Below, piece by piece: positions 26,814 to 35,805 of a stretch of DNA of 64,000 nucleotides; position 1 is the stretch's first letter; each line of letters begins with the position of its first letter. The notes beneath the pieces were generated by a model that ran no database searches, was not told where the DNA came from, and was given only the letters and a program-made list of their open reading frames with translations. The position numbers were made by a program, and so were the translations under genes. Source of the DNA: Eudoraea chungangensis (GTDB lineage: Bacteria; Bacteroidota; Bacteroidia; Flavobacteriales; Flavobacteriaceae); assembly GCF_029360665.1 (NCBI RefSeq), contig NZ_JARDUB010000001.1, positions 806,001 to 870,000 on the forward strand, written 5' to 3'.

Positions 26814-26821
26814 TAATTTTG
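26814..26821 (+). promoter_or_regulatory. Promoter -7 box for the polysaccharide operon
   Basis: TAATTTTG matches TAnnTTTG, 10 bp before the ATG at 26832. The closest TTG (26784-26786) is 27 bp upstream, somewhat too far. This is the last good box before the long gene run to 48142. Confidence 0.45.
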
Positions 26822-26831
26822 TTTTACGGAA

Positions 26832-28517
26832 ATGAAGAATATTAAGGATACTACCAGGGCACAAGAATCTACAAATGCCATTGAACGCTTGTATATTACA
26901 ATGCGCCATCTGTTTAATAGAGGTTTTTACAAACCGAATGGTGTTTCAGGCGCTACCCTTCGAAATGCCTTACTCCTATTACAGCCTGAGATATATGGTT
27001 CCATAGCGGAAGAAAAAACAGAATTGAACGGACTGCTCTATGTTCTGGATCGCCTACCCAGAGGAATTGAAGAATGCAGGTATATCAATCTAACCTCAGA
27101 TGAGGGATATCGAAAATCTCATTTTGAAGTAATTATCCCTCCCAAAAGAAGAAGGAACTGTTATAGAATAGATGAAGAACAGATGAATATTGAAATAACA
27201 CGCGGCAGATCGGATATTTATGATATTCTTACTCATCTCACTTTTCTTTATATTGAATCAGATAAGATATGCAGACGTGTACTTATTGAAGACACGGATC
27301 AGACCATTAGAGATTGGGTGAAATTGGAAAAGGCAGTGTCCTTGGGTAAACTGACCGAAAAACAAAGAGAAACGGCCCTGATTCACACAGCGAATATTTT
27401 AGGAAGATCTTTTTTGGAGATATTAGAAGTCTACAATAAGCTTAAGACAAAGGAAAATCCTGAACGTTTTCTTAAAGTCGTTTTTTGGCTTGGCAGACTG
27501 GCAATTGAAGAAGAAACTGGCGGAGAAAAGAGGGTTGTTACGTTTAGTTCTATTTTAAGGGAACGCTTGGGACATCATATACATGGTGAAATTTGGGCCA
27601 ATACTATTAAAAAAGAGCTGCAAACTAAAAACCTACTAACACGACCTATTCATATCATTAGTGCCAACATGCACAGTGTTGTAAATTCTCTTTACGCTAA
27701 AAAAGCTTTAAAGGAGGATTTTGCAGAAAAGGAGTCTCTAAGCATCTTTGAGGCCTTGAGTTCTCCCGAGAATAACGCCTTACGAAGCAAAGTATATAGG
27801 GTTGCGGAAGAAAATGGGATGATGTTTATACCCGATAATTCGGGAACGAATATCGACGTCCAAATCTTTGATATGGCCAAACTTGGTCCTGAAGCCTGTT
27901 GCTATGAATTGAAAGACAACTTATCTCATGATCAAAAACCTATTATCTTTGTTATGGACTATGCGTTTGGTGAGCAGGCATATGAAACTATTGATGAATT
28001 ACTAAAACCCTTTATTTCTAAGACAGGGAAAGAGTATTATTTAAATGTTATATCAATCTCAATTATGGGGAAAGCAGGTATTTTAGATGGGGGGAAGGGA
28101 GATTTAATGATTCCTTCTGCGCATATTTTTGAAGGGACTTCAGATAACTATCCGTTTAAGAATGAATTATCGGCACTTGATTTTGATGGGAACGGCTTAA
28201 CAGTAAAAGAAGGTACAATGGTAACCGTTTTAGGAACCTCATTACAGAATAGAGATATATTAGAATTTTTTCATAACTCTACCTGGGGCGTTATTGGCCT
28301 TGAAATGGAAGGAGTTCATTACCAAAAAGCCATCCAATCAGCTTCAAAAATTCGAAGAAGTATAAGAGAAGATATAAAAGTGAGGTATGCGTACTATGCC
28401 TCAGACAATCCTTTGGAAACAGGAAGTACCTTAGCATCTGGAGGTCTTGGAACTACAGGGGTAAAGCCAACTTATTTAATTACAGATAAAATTTTACAAC
28501 AAATTTTTAATTCCTAA
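26832..28517 (+). CDS. DUF6909-like protein with nucleoside-phosphorylase-like C-terminal half
   Basis: A 561-residue cytoplasmic protein that I place in the flavobacterial family DUF6909. The N-terminal 200 residues are helical and charged. The C-terminal part (about 365-560) resembles the PNP/UDP phosphorylase and AMP nucleosidase fold: MGKAGILDGGKGDLMIPSA followed by EGTSDNYPF, then TMVTVLGTSLQNRD and GLEMEGVHYQKAI, where the Glu-Met-Glu is like the ribose-binding motif of that superfamily. It is 2 bp from the Wzz-like gene and leads the polysaccharide run. Its substrate and reason for being in this operon are unknown. Confidence 0.75.
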   Translation: MKNIKDTTRAQESTNAIERLYITMRHLFNRGFYKPNGVSGATLRNALLLLQPEIYGSIAEEKTELNGLLYVLDRLPRGIEECRYINLTSDEGYRKSHFEVIIPPKRRRNCYRIDEEQMNIEITRGRSDIYDILTHLTFLYIESDKICRRVLIEDTDQTIRDWVKLEKAVSLGKLTEKQRETALIHTANILGRSFLEILEVYNKLKTKENPERFLKVVFWLGRLAIEEETGGEKRVVTFSSILRERLGHHIHGEIWANTIKKELQTKNLLTRPIHIISANMHSVVNSLYAKKALKEDFAEKESLSIFEALSSPENNALRSKVYRVAEENGMMFIPDNSGTNIDVQIFDMAKLGPEACCYELKDNLSHDQKPIIFVMDYAFGEQAYETIDELLKPFISKTGKEYYLNVISISIMGKAGILDGGKGDLMIPSAHIFEGTSDNYPFKNELSALDFDGNGLTVKEGTMVTVLGTSLQNRDILEFFHNSTWGVIGLEMEGVHYQKAIQSASKIRRSIREDIKVRYAYYASDNPLETGSTLASGGLGTTGVKPTYLITDKILQQIFNS

Positions 28518-28519
28518 AC

Positions 28520-29524
28520 ATGTCGGATCAAAACACCAACAAATCAAGTATTCCAAATGACGAAATAGATTTGGGGCAACTAATGAATAATATTAGAAAG
28601 GGATTCACTAATATTTTAAGAGGGTTCTTGCGCTTTTTCTTATATATCAAACATAACTTTATAAAGCTTGTCATAATTTCTGTAGTTGGATTGGCCATGG
28701 GTTTTGGACTGAACAAGATTACAACCAAAAAGGAGAAAATTGAGGTTATTGTTAAACCATTATTAGAAAGTAAAAATTATCTCTATGATGCTGTATATGA
28801 AATAAAGGCAAAATTGAAATCTAAAGATGCTGCTTTTTTTGATCAATTTGGTATTGAAACAGAAAAACTCCAGGGCTTTGACATTGATATCATTCCGGTT
28901 GAAAAAGAATCTTCAGGAGACATAGAAGATGACGTTAAGTATCTTACCATGTTGGAGAAATTTAAAGTTGATCCCGTGGTTTCGGATGTTGTTAGAACGG
29001 AAATCCTTAACAATAGTACTTTAAACCATAAGATTGTTTTTAGTTATAAAAACCATGAGGTAGGGAAAACCTATGCCAAAGAGTTACTTAAATATATAAA
29101 TTCAAATGAATACTATTCTAAATTAGTTGCAGTAAGAATAGACAATGCCAAGAATAGAATTCTCCTTAACCAAGGTCTAATTGCACAGGTAGATGAATTA
29201 ATTAATAACTATTCTTCCAAATTATCAAGTAATTCTAAGGAAATGGAAGGTAAATTGATTTTGAGCAATGAAGATCCATTGGATATAACGGGGTTGCTTG
29301 GGCTCAAGAATGGGTTGTTAAGGGATATTGAATCTAAAAAATTAGAATTAGAAGGGGAAAAGCAAGCAATTACCGTAATAAATTTTGGCAACCCTCAGGT
29401 GATTCAGAAATCGTTCTTTGGAAATAGCCTCATTTTGGTACCAGCGGTATTAATCATTCTATTTTTACTTTTCGATTTCGTAAAATACCTTAATAAGAAG
29501 GCAAAACAGATGGGGCTCGAATGA
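28520..29524 (+). CDS. Wzz-like chain-length/polysaccharide copolymerase, no kinase domain
   Basis: A 334-residue inner-membrane protein with two membrane helices (about 48-67 and 298-318) around a periplasmic loop of about 230 residues that is largely helical toward its end. This is the layout of Wzz/PCP chain-length regulators. The usual Pro-rich motif before TM2 is not evident. No Walker motifs follow, so it lacks the BY-kinase part of Wzc proteins. It sits 2 bp after the DUF6909-like gene and overlaps rfbB by 4 bp. It probably controls polymer length with the Wzy-like proteins at 45699-48142. Confidence 0.72.
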   Translation: MSDQNTNKSSIPNDEIDLGQLMNNIRKGFTNILRGFLRFFLYIKHNFIKLVIISVVGLAMGFGLNKITTKKEKIEVIVKPLLESKNYLYDAVYEIKAKLKSKDAAFFDQFGIETEKLQGFDIDIIPVEKESSGDIEDDVKYLTMLEKFKVDPVVSDVVRTEILNNSTLNHKIVFSYKNHEVGKTYAKELLKYINSNEYYSKLVAVRIDNAKNRILLNQGLIAQVDELINNYSSKLSSNSKEMEGKLILSNEDPLDITGLLGLKNGLLRDIESKKLELEGEKQAITVINFGNPQVIQKSFFGNSLILVPAVLIILFLLFDFVKYLNKKAKQMGLE

Positions 29525-30585
29525 TAAGATCAGCGAATAAAAAAACGTTACTGATAACGGGAGGAGCAGGTTTTATCGGCTCTCATGTAGTAAGAAAGTT
29601 TGTTAAATCGTACCCACAATATCACATTTATAACCTTGATGCTCTTACATACGCAGGGAATTTAGAAAACCTTAAGGATATTGAAGATTATCCAAACTAC
29701 ACTTTTATTAAGGGTGATATATTAGACGTTGCATTAATCAGTGAAATTTTTTACAAGTATAGATTTGATGGAATCATCCATTTGGCTGCCGAGTCTCATG
29801 TAGATAGATCAATAGACGAACCTCTTGCCTTTGTTAAGACAAATGTTTTAGGAACTGTTAATCTTCTAAATGCGGCAAAAAATTTATGGCAGGATACAAC
29901 TCAAGGATGTCGGTTTTATCATATTAGTACAGATGAAGTTTATGGTACCTTAGGAAAGGATGGTTTATTTAGTGAAACTACAGCATATGACCCTAATTCA
30001 CCTTACTCTGCCTCAAAGGCAAGCTCTGATCACTTTGTGAGAGCCTATGGAGAAACCTTTGGCCTTCCTTATGTAATTTCCAATTGTTCTAATAACTATG
30101 GCCCGAATCATTTTCCAGAAAAGCTGATCCCGCTTTTTATCAACAACATAATGGAAAATAAGGCACTGCCTGTATACGGAGACGGTAAGTACACTCGAGA
30201 TTGGTTGTTTGTTAAAGACCATGCCAAGGCCATTGACTTGGTCTTTCATAATGGTAAAAACCAAGAGACTTATAATATAGGCGGTTTTAATGAATGGCAG
30301 AATATTGATTTAGTAAAACTTCTGTGTAAGATGATGGATCAAAAATTAAATAAACCTGAAGGGACCTCACAAAGACTAATTACTTTTATAGCCGATAGGC
30401 CCGGACATGATCTGAGGTATGCCATAGATGCAAGTAAAATAAACAAGGAACTGGGTTGGAAACCTTCTGTTACTTTTGAAGAAGGTCTTGAAAAAACTAT
30501 TGACTGGTATCTAGATAATCAAGAGTGGTTGGCAAATGTTACTTCTGGGGATTATAAGGATTATTATAAAAAAATGTATAAATAA
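29521..30585 (+). CDS. rfbB: dTDP-glucose 4,6-dehydratase
   Basis: A 354-residue extended SDR. NAD-binding motif GGAGFIGSH at 14-22, STDEVYGTLG near 140, and the active site YSASK with Tyr about 163 and Lys about 167 in SPYSASKASSDHFVRAYG. It makes dTDP-4-keto-6-deoxyglucose, the second step to dTDP-L-rhamnose. The ATG overlaps the Wzz-like gene stop (ATGA). rfbA, rfbC and rfbD follow in order. Confidence 0.97.
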   Translation: MIRSANKKTLLITGGAGFIGSHVVRKFVKSYPQYHIYNLDALTYAGNLENLKDIEDYPNYTFIKGDILDVALISEIFYKYRFDGIIHLAAESHVDRSIDEPLAFVKTNVLGTVNLLNAAKNLWQDTTQGCRFYHISTDEVYGTLGKDGLFSETTAYDPNSPYSASKASSDHFVRAYGETFGLPYVISNCSNNYGPNHFPEKLIPLFINNIMENKALPVYGDGKYTRDWLFVKDHAKAIDLVFHNGKNQETYNIGGFNEWQNIDLVKLLCKMMDQKLNKPEGTSQRLITFIADRPGHDLRYAIDASKINKELGWKPSVTFEEGLEKTIDWYLDNQEWLANVTSGDYKDYYKKMYK

Positions 30586-30613
30586 AGAGATCTCTCTTTG
30601 TATCTAATTAGTA

Positions 30614-31480
30614 ATGAAAGGAATTATTTTAGCAGGGGGCTCTGGCACAAGACTACATCCGTTAACCTTATCGGTGAGTAAACAACTTATGCCAATTTAT
30701 GACAAACCAATGATTTATTACCCTTTGTCTACTCTCATGTACGCAGGCATTAAAGAAATTTTAATTATTTCAACCCCAAAAGACCTACCTCTCTTTAAAG
30801 AATTATTGGGGGATGGCAGCAAATATGGTTGTTGTTTTTCCTATGCCATTCAAGAAGAACCGAAAGGACTTGCCGATGCTTTTATTGTTGGATCCCAGTT
30901 TATTGGAAACGATAAAGTTGCCTTGATTCTAGGGGATAATATTTTTTATGGAACCGGATTAACAAAACTTTTACAGTCCAACAACAATCCCGATGGAGGC
31001 ATAATATATGCCTATCGCGTAACCGACCCCGAACGCTATGGAGTGGTCGAATTTGACGATAGAGGGAAGGTTATAAGTATTGCAGAGAAACCATCTGAGC
31101 CGAAATCTAATTTTGCAATTCCAGGAATATATTTTTATGATAATGAGGTAGTTGAAATAGCTAAAAATATTAAACCTAGCGCAAGAGGAGAACTAGAAAT
31201 AACAGATATTAATAAGGAATATCTAAAGAGAGATAAGCTTAGCGTAAGCATTTTAGACAGAGGTACGGCCTGGTTAGATACTGGGACCTTCCAATCCTTG
31301 ATGCAGGCGGCCCAATTTGTTGAAGTACTCGAAGAAAGGCAAGGACTAAAGATTGGGGCAATAGAAGTTGCCGCATACGAAATGGGTTATATTGACAAGG
31401 GGCAATTTATAAAATTGGCAGAACCTCTTTTGAAGAGTGGTTACGGAAAAAACTTGTTAGGGATTCTTAAAAATTATTAA
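30614..31480 (+). CDS. rfbA: Glucose-1-phosphate thymidylyltransferase
   Basis: A 288-residue nucleotidyltransferase with the N-terminal signature [18 protein letters not shown] and [17 protein letters not shown]. The body has LGDNIFYG (Mg site), [13 protein letters not shown] and the C-terminal [12 protein letters not shown]. It makes dTDP-glucose from glucose-1-phosphate and dTTP. The stop overlaps the rfbC start by one base (TAATG), so translation is probably coupled. Confidence 0.97.
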   Translation: MKGIILAGGSGTRLHPLTLSVSKQLMPIYDKPMIYYPLSTLMYAGIKEILIISTPKDLPLFKELLGDGSKYGCCFSYAIQEEPKGLADAFIVGSQFIGNDKVALILGDNIFYGTGLTKLLQSNNNPDGGIIYAYRVTDPERYGVVEFDDRGKVISIAEKPSEPKSNFAIPGIYFYDNEVVEIAKNIKPSARGELEITDINKEYLKRDKLSVSILDRGTAWLDTGTFQSLMQAAQFVEVLEERQGLKIGAIEVAAYEMGYIDKGQFIKLAEPLLKSGYGKNLLGILKNY

Positions 31481-32025
31481 TGACCATAAAAGAGACCAAA
31501 TTAAAAGGATGTTATCTTTTAGAACCGGATGTTTTCTATGATGCTAGAGGGCATTTTATGGAGTCTTTTAATAGTAAGAGATTTAATGAGGCTATTGGCT
31601 CATCCATTAGTTTTGTACAGGACAATCAATCTTTTTCAAAAAAAGGTGTAATAAGAGCACTACATTTCCAAATAGGAGAACATGCACAAGCCAAATTAGT
31701 AAGAGTGCTATCAGGTAAAGTACTTGATGTTGCTGTAGATCTAAGAAGGAATTCACCAACATTTGGAGAACATGTTTCCTATGAATTAAGCCATGAAAAC
31801 AGAAAGCAGCTTTTTATACCCAAAGGCTTTGCTCATGGATTTGTAACCTTAAGCGAAGGTGCTGAATTACTATATAAATGCGACAACTTCTATCATAAGG
31901 AAGCAGAAAGAGGAATTATATATAACGACTCCGAGTTGGGAATAGACTGGGGATTATCCGATGAAAAGGTAATTCTATCCGAAAAGGACCGTAGTTTACC
32001 TTTTCTAAAAGACCTGGATTTATGA
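31480..32025 (+). CDS. rfbC: dTDP-4-dehydrorhamnose 3,5-epimerase
   Basis: A 181-residue cupin-fold epimerase. It shows the family blocks FYDARGHFMESFN, FVQDNQSFSKKGVIRALHFQ (with the active-site His of RALHFQ), AKLVRVLSGKVLDVAVDLR and IPKGFAHGFVTLSE, and later GIDWGL. Length is typical. It inverts C3 and C5 of dTDP-4-keto-6-deoxyglucose on the way to dTDP-L-rhamnose. It overlaps both neighbours by 1-4 bp. Confidence 0.97.
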   Translation: MTIKETKLKGCYLLEPDVFYDARGHFMESFNSKRFNEAIGSSISFVQDNQSFSKKGVIRALHFQIGEHAQAKLVRVLSGKVLDVAVDLRRNSPTFGEHVSYELSHENRKQLFIPKGFAHGFVTLSEGAELLYKCDNFYHKEAERGIIYNDSELGIDWGLSDEKVILSEKDRSLPFLKDLDL

Positions 32026-32795
32026 CAAAGATATTAGTTACAGGTGCTTCTGGACAGTTAGGTAAGAGTATTCAAAAAGTGAGTTTGTCCTTTAAAGACC
32101 TAAAAATAGTCTTTACAGATTCTAACAGCCTGGACATTACAAATAAAGAGGCAGTCTCAAAGTTTTTTTATGAAAACAGTTTTGACTATTGTATAAATTG
32201 TGCAGCATATACCAATGTAGAACAAGCCGAAGTAACTCCTGAAATTGCATTTAAAGTTAATTCTGAGGCTATTCAATATTTAGTGGAAAATTGTCTTAAT
32301 CAGGATGTTGTATTAATACATATTTCAACAGACTATGTGTTTGATGGCAAAAAAAAGGAAGGCTATTTTGTTACCGACCCAACTAATCCGATCAACGAGT
32401 ACGGGAAATCAAAATTGGCCGGGGAGAAGATTATCCAAAGGGATATGAAAAAATACTTTATTGTTAGGACATCATGGTTGTATTCTGAGTTTGGGCATAA
32501 TTTCTATAAGACCATACTAAAAAAGGCGAAAGAGGAGAAAATACTTTATATAACAGACAAGCAAACGGGCCAACCCACTAATTCAAATAACTTGGCCTTT
32601 TATTTGTTAAAAATTGTTGCCGCAAAAGATGACAATTATGGCATTAGGCATTTTACAGATAAGGAAACAATGACTTGGTATGATTTTGCCATAACAATCC
32701 TAAAAGAACATGAGTTAGAAGGTATTTGTAGAATAGAAAGAGCTGGGAATTATCGTACTTTAGCGGAAAGACCAGAATATAGTGTTTTATTGTAA
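32022..32795 (+). CDS. rfbD: dTDP-4-dehydrorhamnose reductase
   Basis: A 257-residue SDR, slightly shorter than the usual 280-300. It has the dinucleotide motif VTGASGQLGKSI, the blocks CINCAAYTNVEQAE and STDYVFDGKK, and the active site YGKSKLAGE. It reduces dTDP-4-keto-L-rhamnose to dTDP-L-rhamnose, completing the rfbBACD set. The start overlaps the rfbC stop by 4 bp. The C-terminus (LAERPEYSVLL) is the usual sugar-binding end but stops early. Confidence 0.95.
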   Translation: MTKILVTGASGQLGKSIQKVSLSFKDLKIVFTDSNSLDITNKEAVSKFFYENSFDYCINCAAYTNVEQAEVTPEIAFKVNSEAIQYLVENCLNQDVVLIHISTDYVFDGKKKEGYFVTDPTNPINEYGKSKLAGEKIIQRDMKKYFIVRTSWLYSEFGHNFYKTILKKAKEEKILYITDKQTGQPTNSNNLAFYLLKIVAAKDDNYGIRHFTDKETMTWYDFAITILKEHELEGICRIERAGNYRTLAERPEYSVLL

Positions 32796-32841
32796 TTAGG
32801 ATTTCACCATAAAAGTCTTATTGAAGAAATTGTATTAAGAT

Positions 32842-34029
32842 ATGGATCAACTAAGATTGATAGGAAGGGAAAAAGAGTTATTTGTAAATGATATTAAAAA
32901 TCATCAGAAAGATTTAGAAGGAATTGTGTCTTCCTCTACATTTTTGGTTTTGGGAGGTGCAGGTACCATAGGTCAGGCTGTTACCAAGGAGATATTTAAG
33001 AGAAGTCCCTTAAAGCTTCATGTAGTGGATATCAGCGAGAATAACATGGTAGAATTGGTTCGCGACTTACGCAGCACATACGGCTATATTTCCGGAGACT
33101 TTCAGACTTTTGCCTTGGATATTGGTTCTATTGAATATGACGCTTTCATAGAAAGTGACGGCAAGTACGACTATGTTTTAAATTTGTCCGCATTAAAACA
33201 CGTTCGCAGTGAAAAAGATCCTTTTACCCTAATGCGAATGATAGATGTAAATATTTTTAATACAGAAAAAACATTAAATCAGGCAATTGCCAAGGGCAGC
33301 CGTAAATATTTTTGTGTTTCAACAGATAAGGCTGCCAACCCTGTGAATATGATGGGGGCATCCAAACGAATCATGGAAATGTTTTTGATGCGAAAAAGCA
33401 AAGAAATTAAGATTTCCACCGCTCGTTTTGCTAATGTTGCATTTTCGGATGGATCGTTGTTATATGGGTTTGAAAAACGTATTCAAAAACGGCAACCTAT
33501 TGTTGCCCCCAATGATATTAAAAGATATTTTGTAGTTCCCAAAGAATCTGGTGAGCTGTGTTTAATGTCTTGTATTTATGGGGAAAACAGGGATATTTTT
33601 TTCCCAAAACTCAATGAAAACCTCCATTTAATTTCTTTTGCAGATATTGCTGTGAAATATTTAAATAATCTTAGTTATAAACCATACCTCTGTAGAGATG
33701 AACAAGAGGCAAGAGATTTAATTTTGAGTTTGCCGGATAAAAACCAGTGGCCGTGCCTGTTTACAAAAAGTGATACCACTGGGGAAAAGGATTTTGAAGA
33801 ATTTTATACAGAGAAAGAAGTTTTGGATTTAAACCGATTTGAGAATCTGGGAATCATAAAAAACGACTTATTATTTGATGATGAAAAACTGACCTTATTT
33901 GAAAATACAATTGTTGATTTAAAAAAAGAAAAATCATGGACCAAAGACCAACTGGTTGAATTATTTTTTACAATGATACCTAGTTTTGGACATAAAGAGA
34001 CAGGAAAATATTTGGACCAAAAGATGTAA
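32842..34029 (+). CDS. legB: NDP-N-acetylglucosamine 4,6-dehydratase (LegB/CapD-like)
   Basis: A 395-residue protein of the polysaccharide-biosynthesis/CapD SDR family. The NAD motif is GGAGTIGQA (38-46), VLNLSALKHVRSEKDPF matches the SALKHVP block, and STDKAANPVNMMGASKRIME holds the active-site region, where Met replaces the usual Tyr as in FlaA1-type dehydratases. About 100 extra C-terminal residues extend past the core. Given its place before legC-legH-legI-legG-ptmE-legF, it most likely makes the 4-keto-6-deoxy intermediate from GDP-GlcNAc (LegB); UDP-GlcNAc as substrate cannot be excluded from sequence. Confidence 0.87.
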   Translation: MDQLRLIGREKELFVNDIKNHQKDLEGIVSSSTFLVLGGAGTIGQAVTKEIFKRSPLKLHVVDISENNMVELVRDLRSTYGYISGDFQTFALDIGSIEYDAFIESDGKYDYVLNLSALKHVRSEKDPFTLMRMIDVNIFNTEKTLNQAIAKGSRKYFCVSTDKAANPVNMMGASKRIMEMFLMRKSKEIKISTARFANVAFSDGSLLYGFEKRIQKRQPIVAPNDIKRYFVVPKESGELCLMSCIYGENRDIFFPKLNENLHLISFADIAVKYLNNLSYKPYLCRDEQEARDLILSLPDKNQWPCLFTKSDTTGEKDFEEFYTEKEVLDLNRFENLGIIKNDLLFDDEKLTLFENTIVDLKKEKSWTKDQLVELFFTMIPSFGHKETGKYLDQKM

Positions 34030-34037
34030 TTACACCT

Positions 34038-35177
34038 ATGTTTAACTCTACGATATCCTTCATAAAAGAAAAATTTGATCAACAAGCATTTATTCCTCTT
34101 CATGAACCTTGTTTTGCAGGCAATGAAAAAGAGTATCTTTTGGAATGTATTGATTCCACTTTTGTTTCGAGTGTCGGTAAATTTGTGGACCAATTTGAAG
34201 ATAAAGTTGCAAAATTTACCAAGGCTAAGTTTGCGATAGCGACTGTAAATGGCACCTCGGCTTTGCACACTGCACTTCTTTTATCTGGAGTTGAAAAAAA
34301 TGATGAAGTTATAACCCAGGCCCTAACTTTTATTGCTACTTGCAATGCTATTAGCTATATAGGTGCACATCCGGTGTTTGTTGATGTGGATAAGGCGACC
34401 TTAGGCCTCTCCGCTGAAAAGTTAGAAGAATTCTTATCTGCCAATACGCAAGTAATCAATGGGATATGTATCAATAAATTAAGTAAGAGAAAAATCAAGG
34501 CGGTAGTTCCTATGCATACTTTCGGTTTTCCAGCACAAATGGAAGAGCTATTAGCGGTGTGCAAAAGATACAGCCTACCAATAATAGAGGATGCAGCAGA
34601 ATCATTGGGAAGCCTATATAAAGGAAAACATACCGGCACGATGGGTCTATTTGGGGTATTTAGTTTTAATGGAAATAAAACTATAACTACTGGCGGCGGT
34701 GGGATGATTGTTACAGACGATCTAGAACTTGCTAAAAAAGCGAAGCATTTAACTACAACTGCCAAGATTCCTCACAAATGGGATTTCGTACATAATCAGA
34801 TTGGTTACAACTATCGACTACCCAATGTAAATGCCGCTATAGGATGTGCGCAAATGGAAATGCTACCAAAAATAATTGCAAAAAAAAGGGCATTAGCAGC
34901 AGATTATAAAGAGTATTTTGAGTTACAAAAAGTTAACTTTGTGACAGAACAAAAAGAGTCTTTGGCAAATTACTGGTTGAATACTCTAATTTTGAATGAT
35001 GTAAATGAGAGGAATTCTTTTTTAGAAGAGACCAATGCTCAAGGCGTCATGACCAGGCCAATCTGGAAATTAATGAATCATTTACCAATGTTTAATAAAG
35101 CACAAACCGACGGCCTAGAAAATTCTAAATGGTTGGAGGAGAGGGTAGTAAATATTCCTAGTAGTGTCAAATTCTAA
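34038..35177 (+). CDS. legC: LegC-family PLP aminotransferase
   Basis: A 379-residue DegT/DnrJ/EryC1/StrS aminotransferase. The PLP-binding Lys is about residue 214 in SFNGNKTITTGGGGM, and DAAESLGS carries the Asp that contacts the PLP nitrogen. The N-terminal FIPLHEPCFAGNEKEYL and FVSSVGKFVDQFE are typical of the LegC subgroup. It aminates the 4-keto sugar from LegB. It starts 8 bp after legB and overlaps legH by 14 bp. Confidence 0.92.
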   Translation: MFNSTISFIKEKFDQQAFIPLHEPCFAGNEKEYLLECIDSTFVSSVGKFVDQFEDKVAKFTKAKFAIATVNGTSALHTALLLSGVEKNDEVITQALTFIATCNAISYIGAHPVFVDVDKATLGLSAEKLEEFLSANTQVINGICINKLSKRKIKAVVPMHTFGFPAQMEELLAVCKRYSLPIIEDAAESLGSLYKGKHTGTMGLFGVFSFNGNKTITTGGGGMIVTDDLELAKKAKHLTTTAKIPHKWDFVHNQIGYNYRLPNVNAAIGCAQMEMLPKIIAKKRALAADYKEYFELQKVNFVTEQKESLANYWLNTLILNDVNERNSFLEETNAQGVMTRPIWKLMNHLPMFNKAQTDGLENSKWLEERVVNIPSSVKF

Positions 35178-35805
35178 AGATGTTTACTTAATGGGTTATT
35201 CTGGCCATGCTTATGTTGTAGCCGATATAGCATTGGCAAATAACTATAGTATAAAAGGCTATTTTGATTTTCAAAAGAGTTTAAAAAATCCCTACAAGAT
35301 CCACTTCCTTGGCAATGAAAATGAAGTTGATGTACCAAAAATAATTGCTGATGCTGCCGTTTTTCCTGCAATAGGTTCAAACCTAATTCGAGAGAAAGTA
35401 ACAAACTTTATTATAAAAAATGGTCTAAAGCAAATAAGACTATTCGCTCCAAGTTCTTTTATTTCGAACAATGCTGAAATTGAATCCTCAACAGTGATTG
35501 GGCCTAATGCTGTGGTAAACAGCTTAAGTACCATAGGGCTAGGCTCTATAATAAATTCCGGTGCAATAGTAGAGCATGAATGTAGCCTGGGTTCCTTCTC
35601 GCATTTAGCTCCGGGAGCCATTTTAGCCGGAAATGTAAAAGTGGGAAAAAGAACCTTTATTGGAGCCAATGCAGTGGTAAAGCAAGGGGTTGAAATAGGA
35701 GATAATGTAGTTATTGGTGCAGGTTGTGTGGTTATTGAAGATATTCCTTCGAATGGCACATGGGTTGGAAATCCAGCGAGAAATATAACAAAACATGCGA
35801 AATAA
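35164..35805 (+). CDS. legH: Sugar O/N-acetyltransferase (LegH/NeuD/PglD-like)
   Basis: A 213-residue left-handed beta-helix acetyltransferase with an N-terminal PglD-type Rossmann-like part (VYLMGYSGHAYVVADIA) and hexapeptide repeats from about residue 95 (ESSTVIGPNAVVNSLSTIG and on), ending with the acetyl-CoA region GNPARNI. The start is GTG: the next Met (35191) would remove the first beta-strand before the GYSGH motif. In the legionaminic pathway LegH acetylates the 4-amino group; NeuD-like O-acetylation is the alternative. It overlaps both neighbours. Confidence 0.87.
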   Translation: MSNSKDVYLMGYSGHAYVVADIALANNYSIKGYFDFQKSLKNPYKIHFLGNENEVDVPKIIADAAVFPAIGSNLIREKVTNFIIKNGLKQIRLFAPSSFISNNAEIESSTVIGPNAVVNSLSTIGLGSIINSGAIVEHECSLGSFSHLAPGAILAGNVKVGKRTFIGANAVVKQGVEIGDNVVIGAGCVVIEDIPSNGTWVGNPARNITKHAK

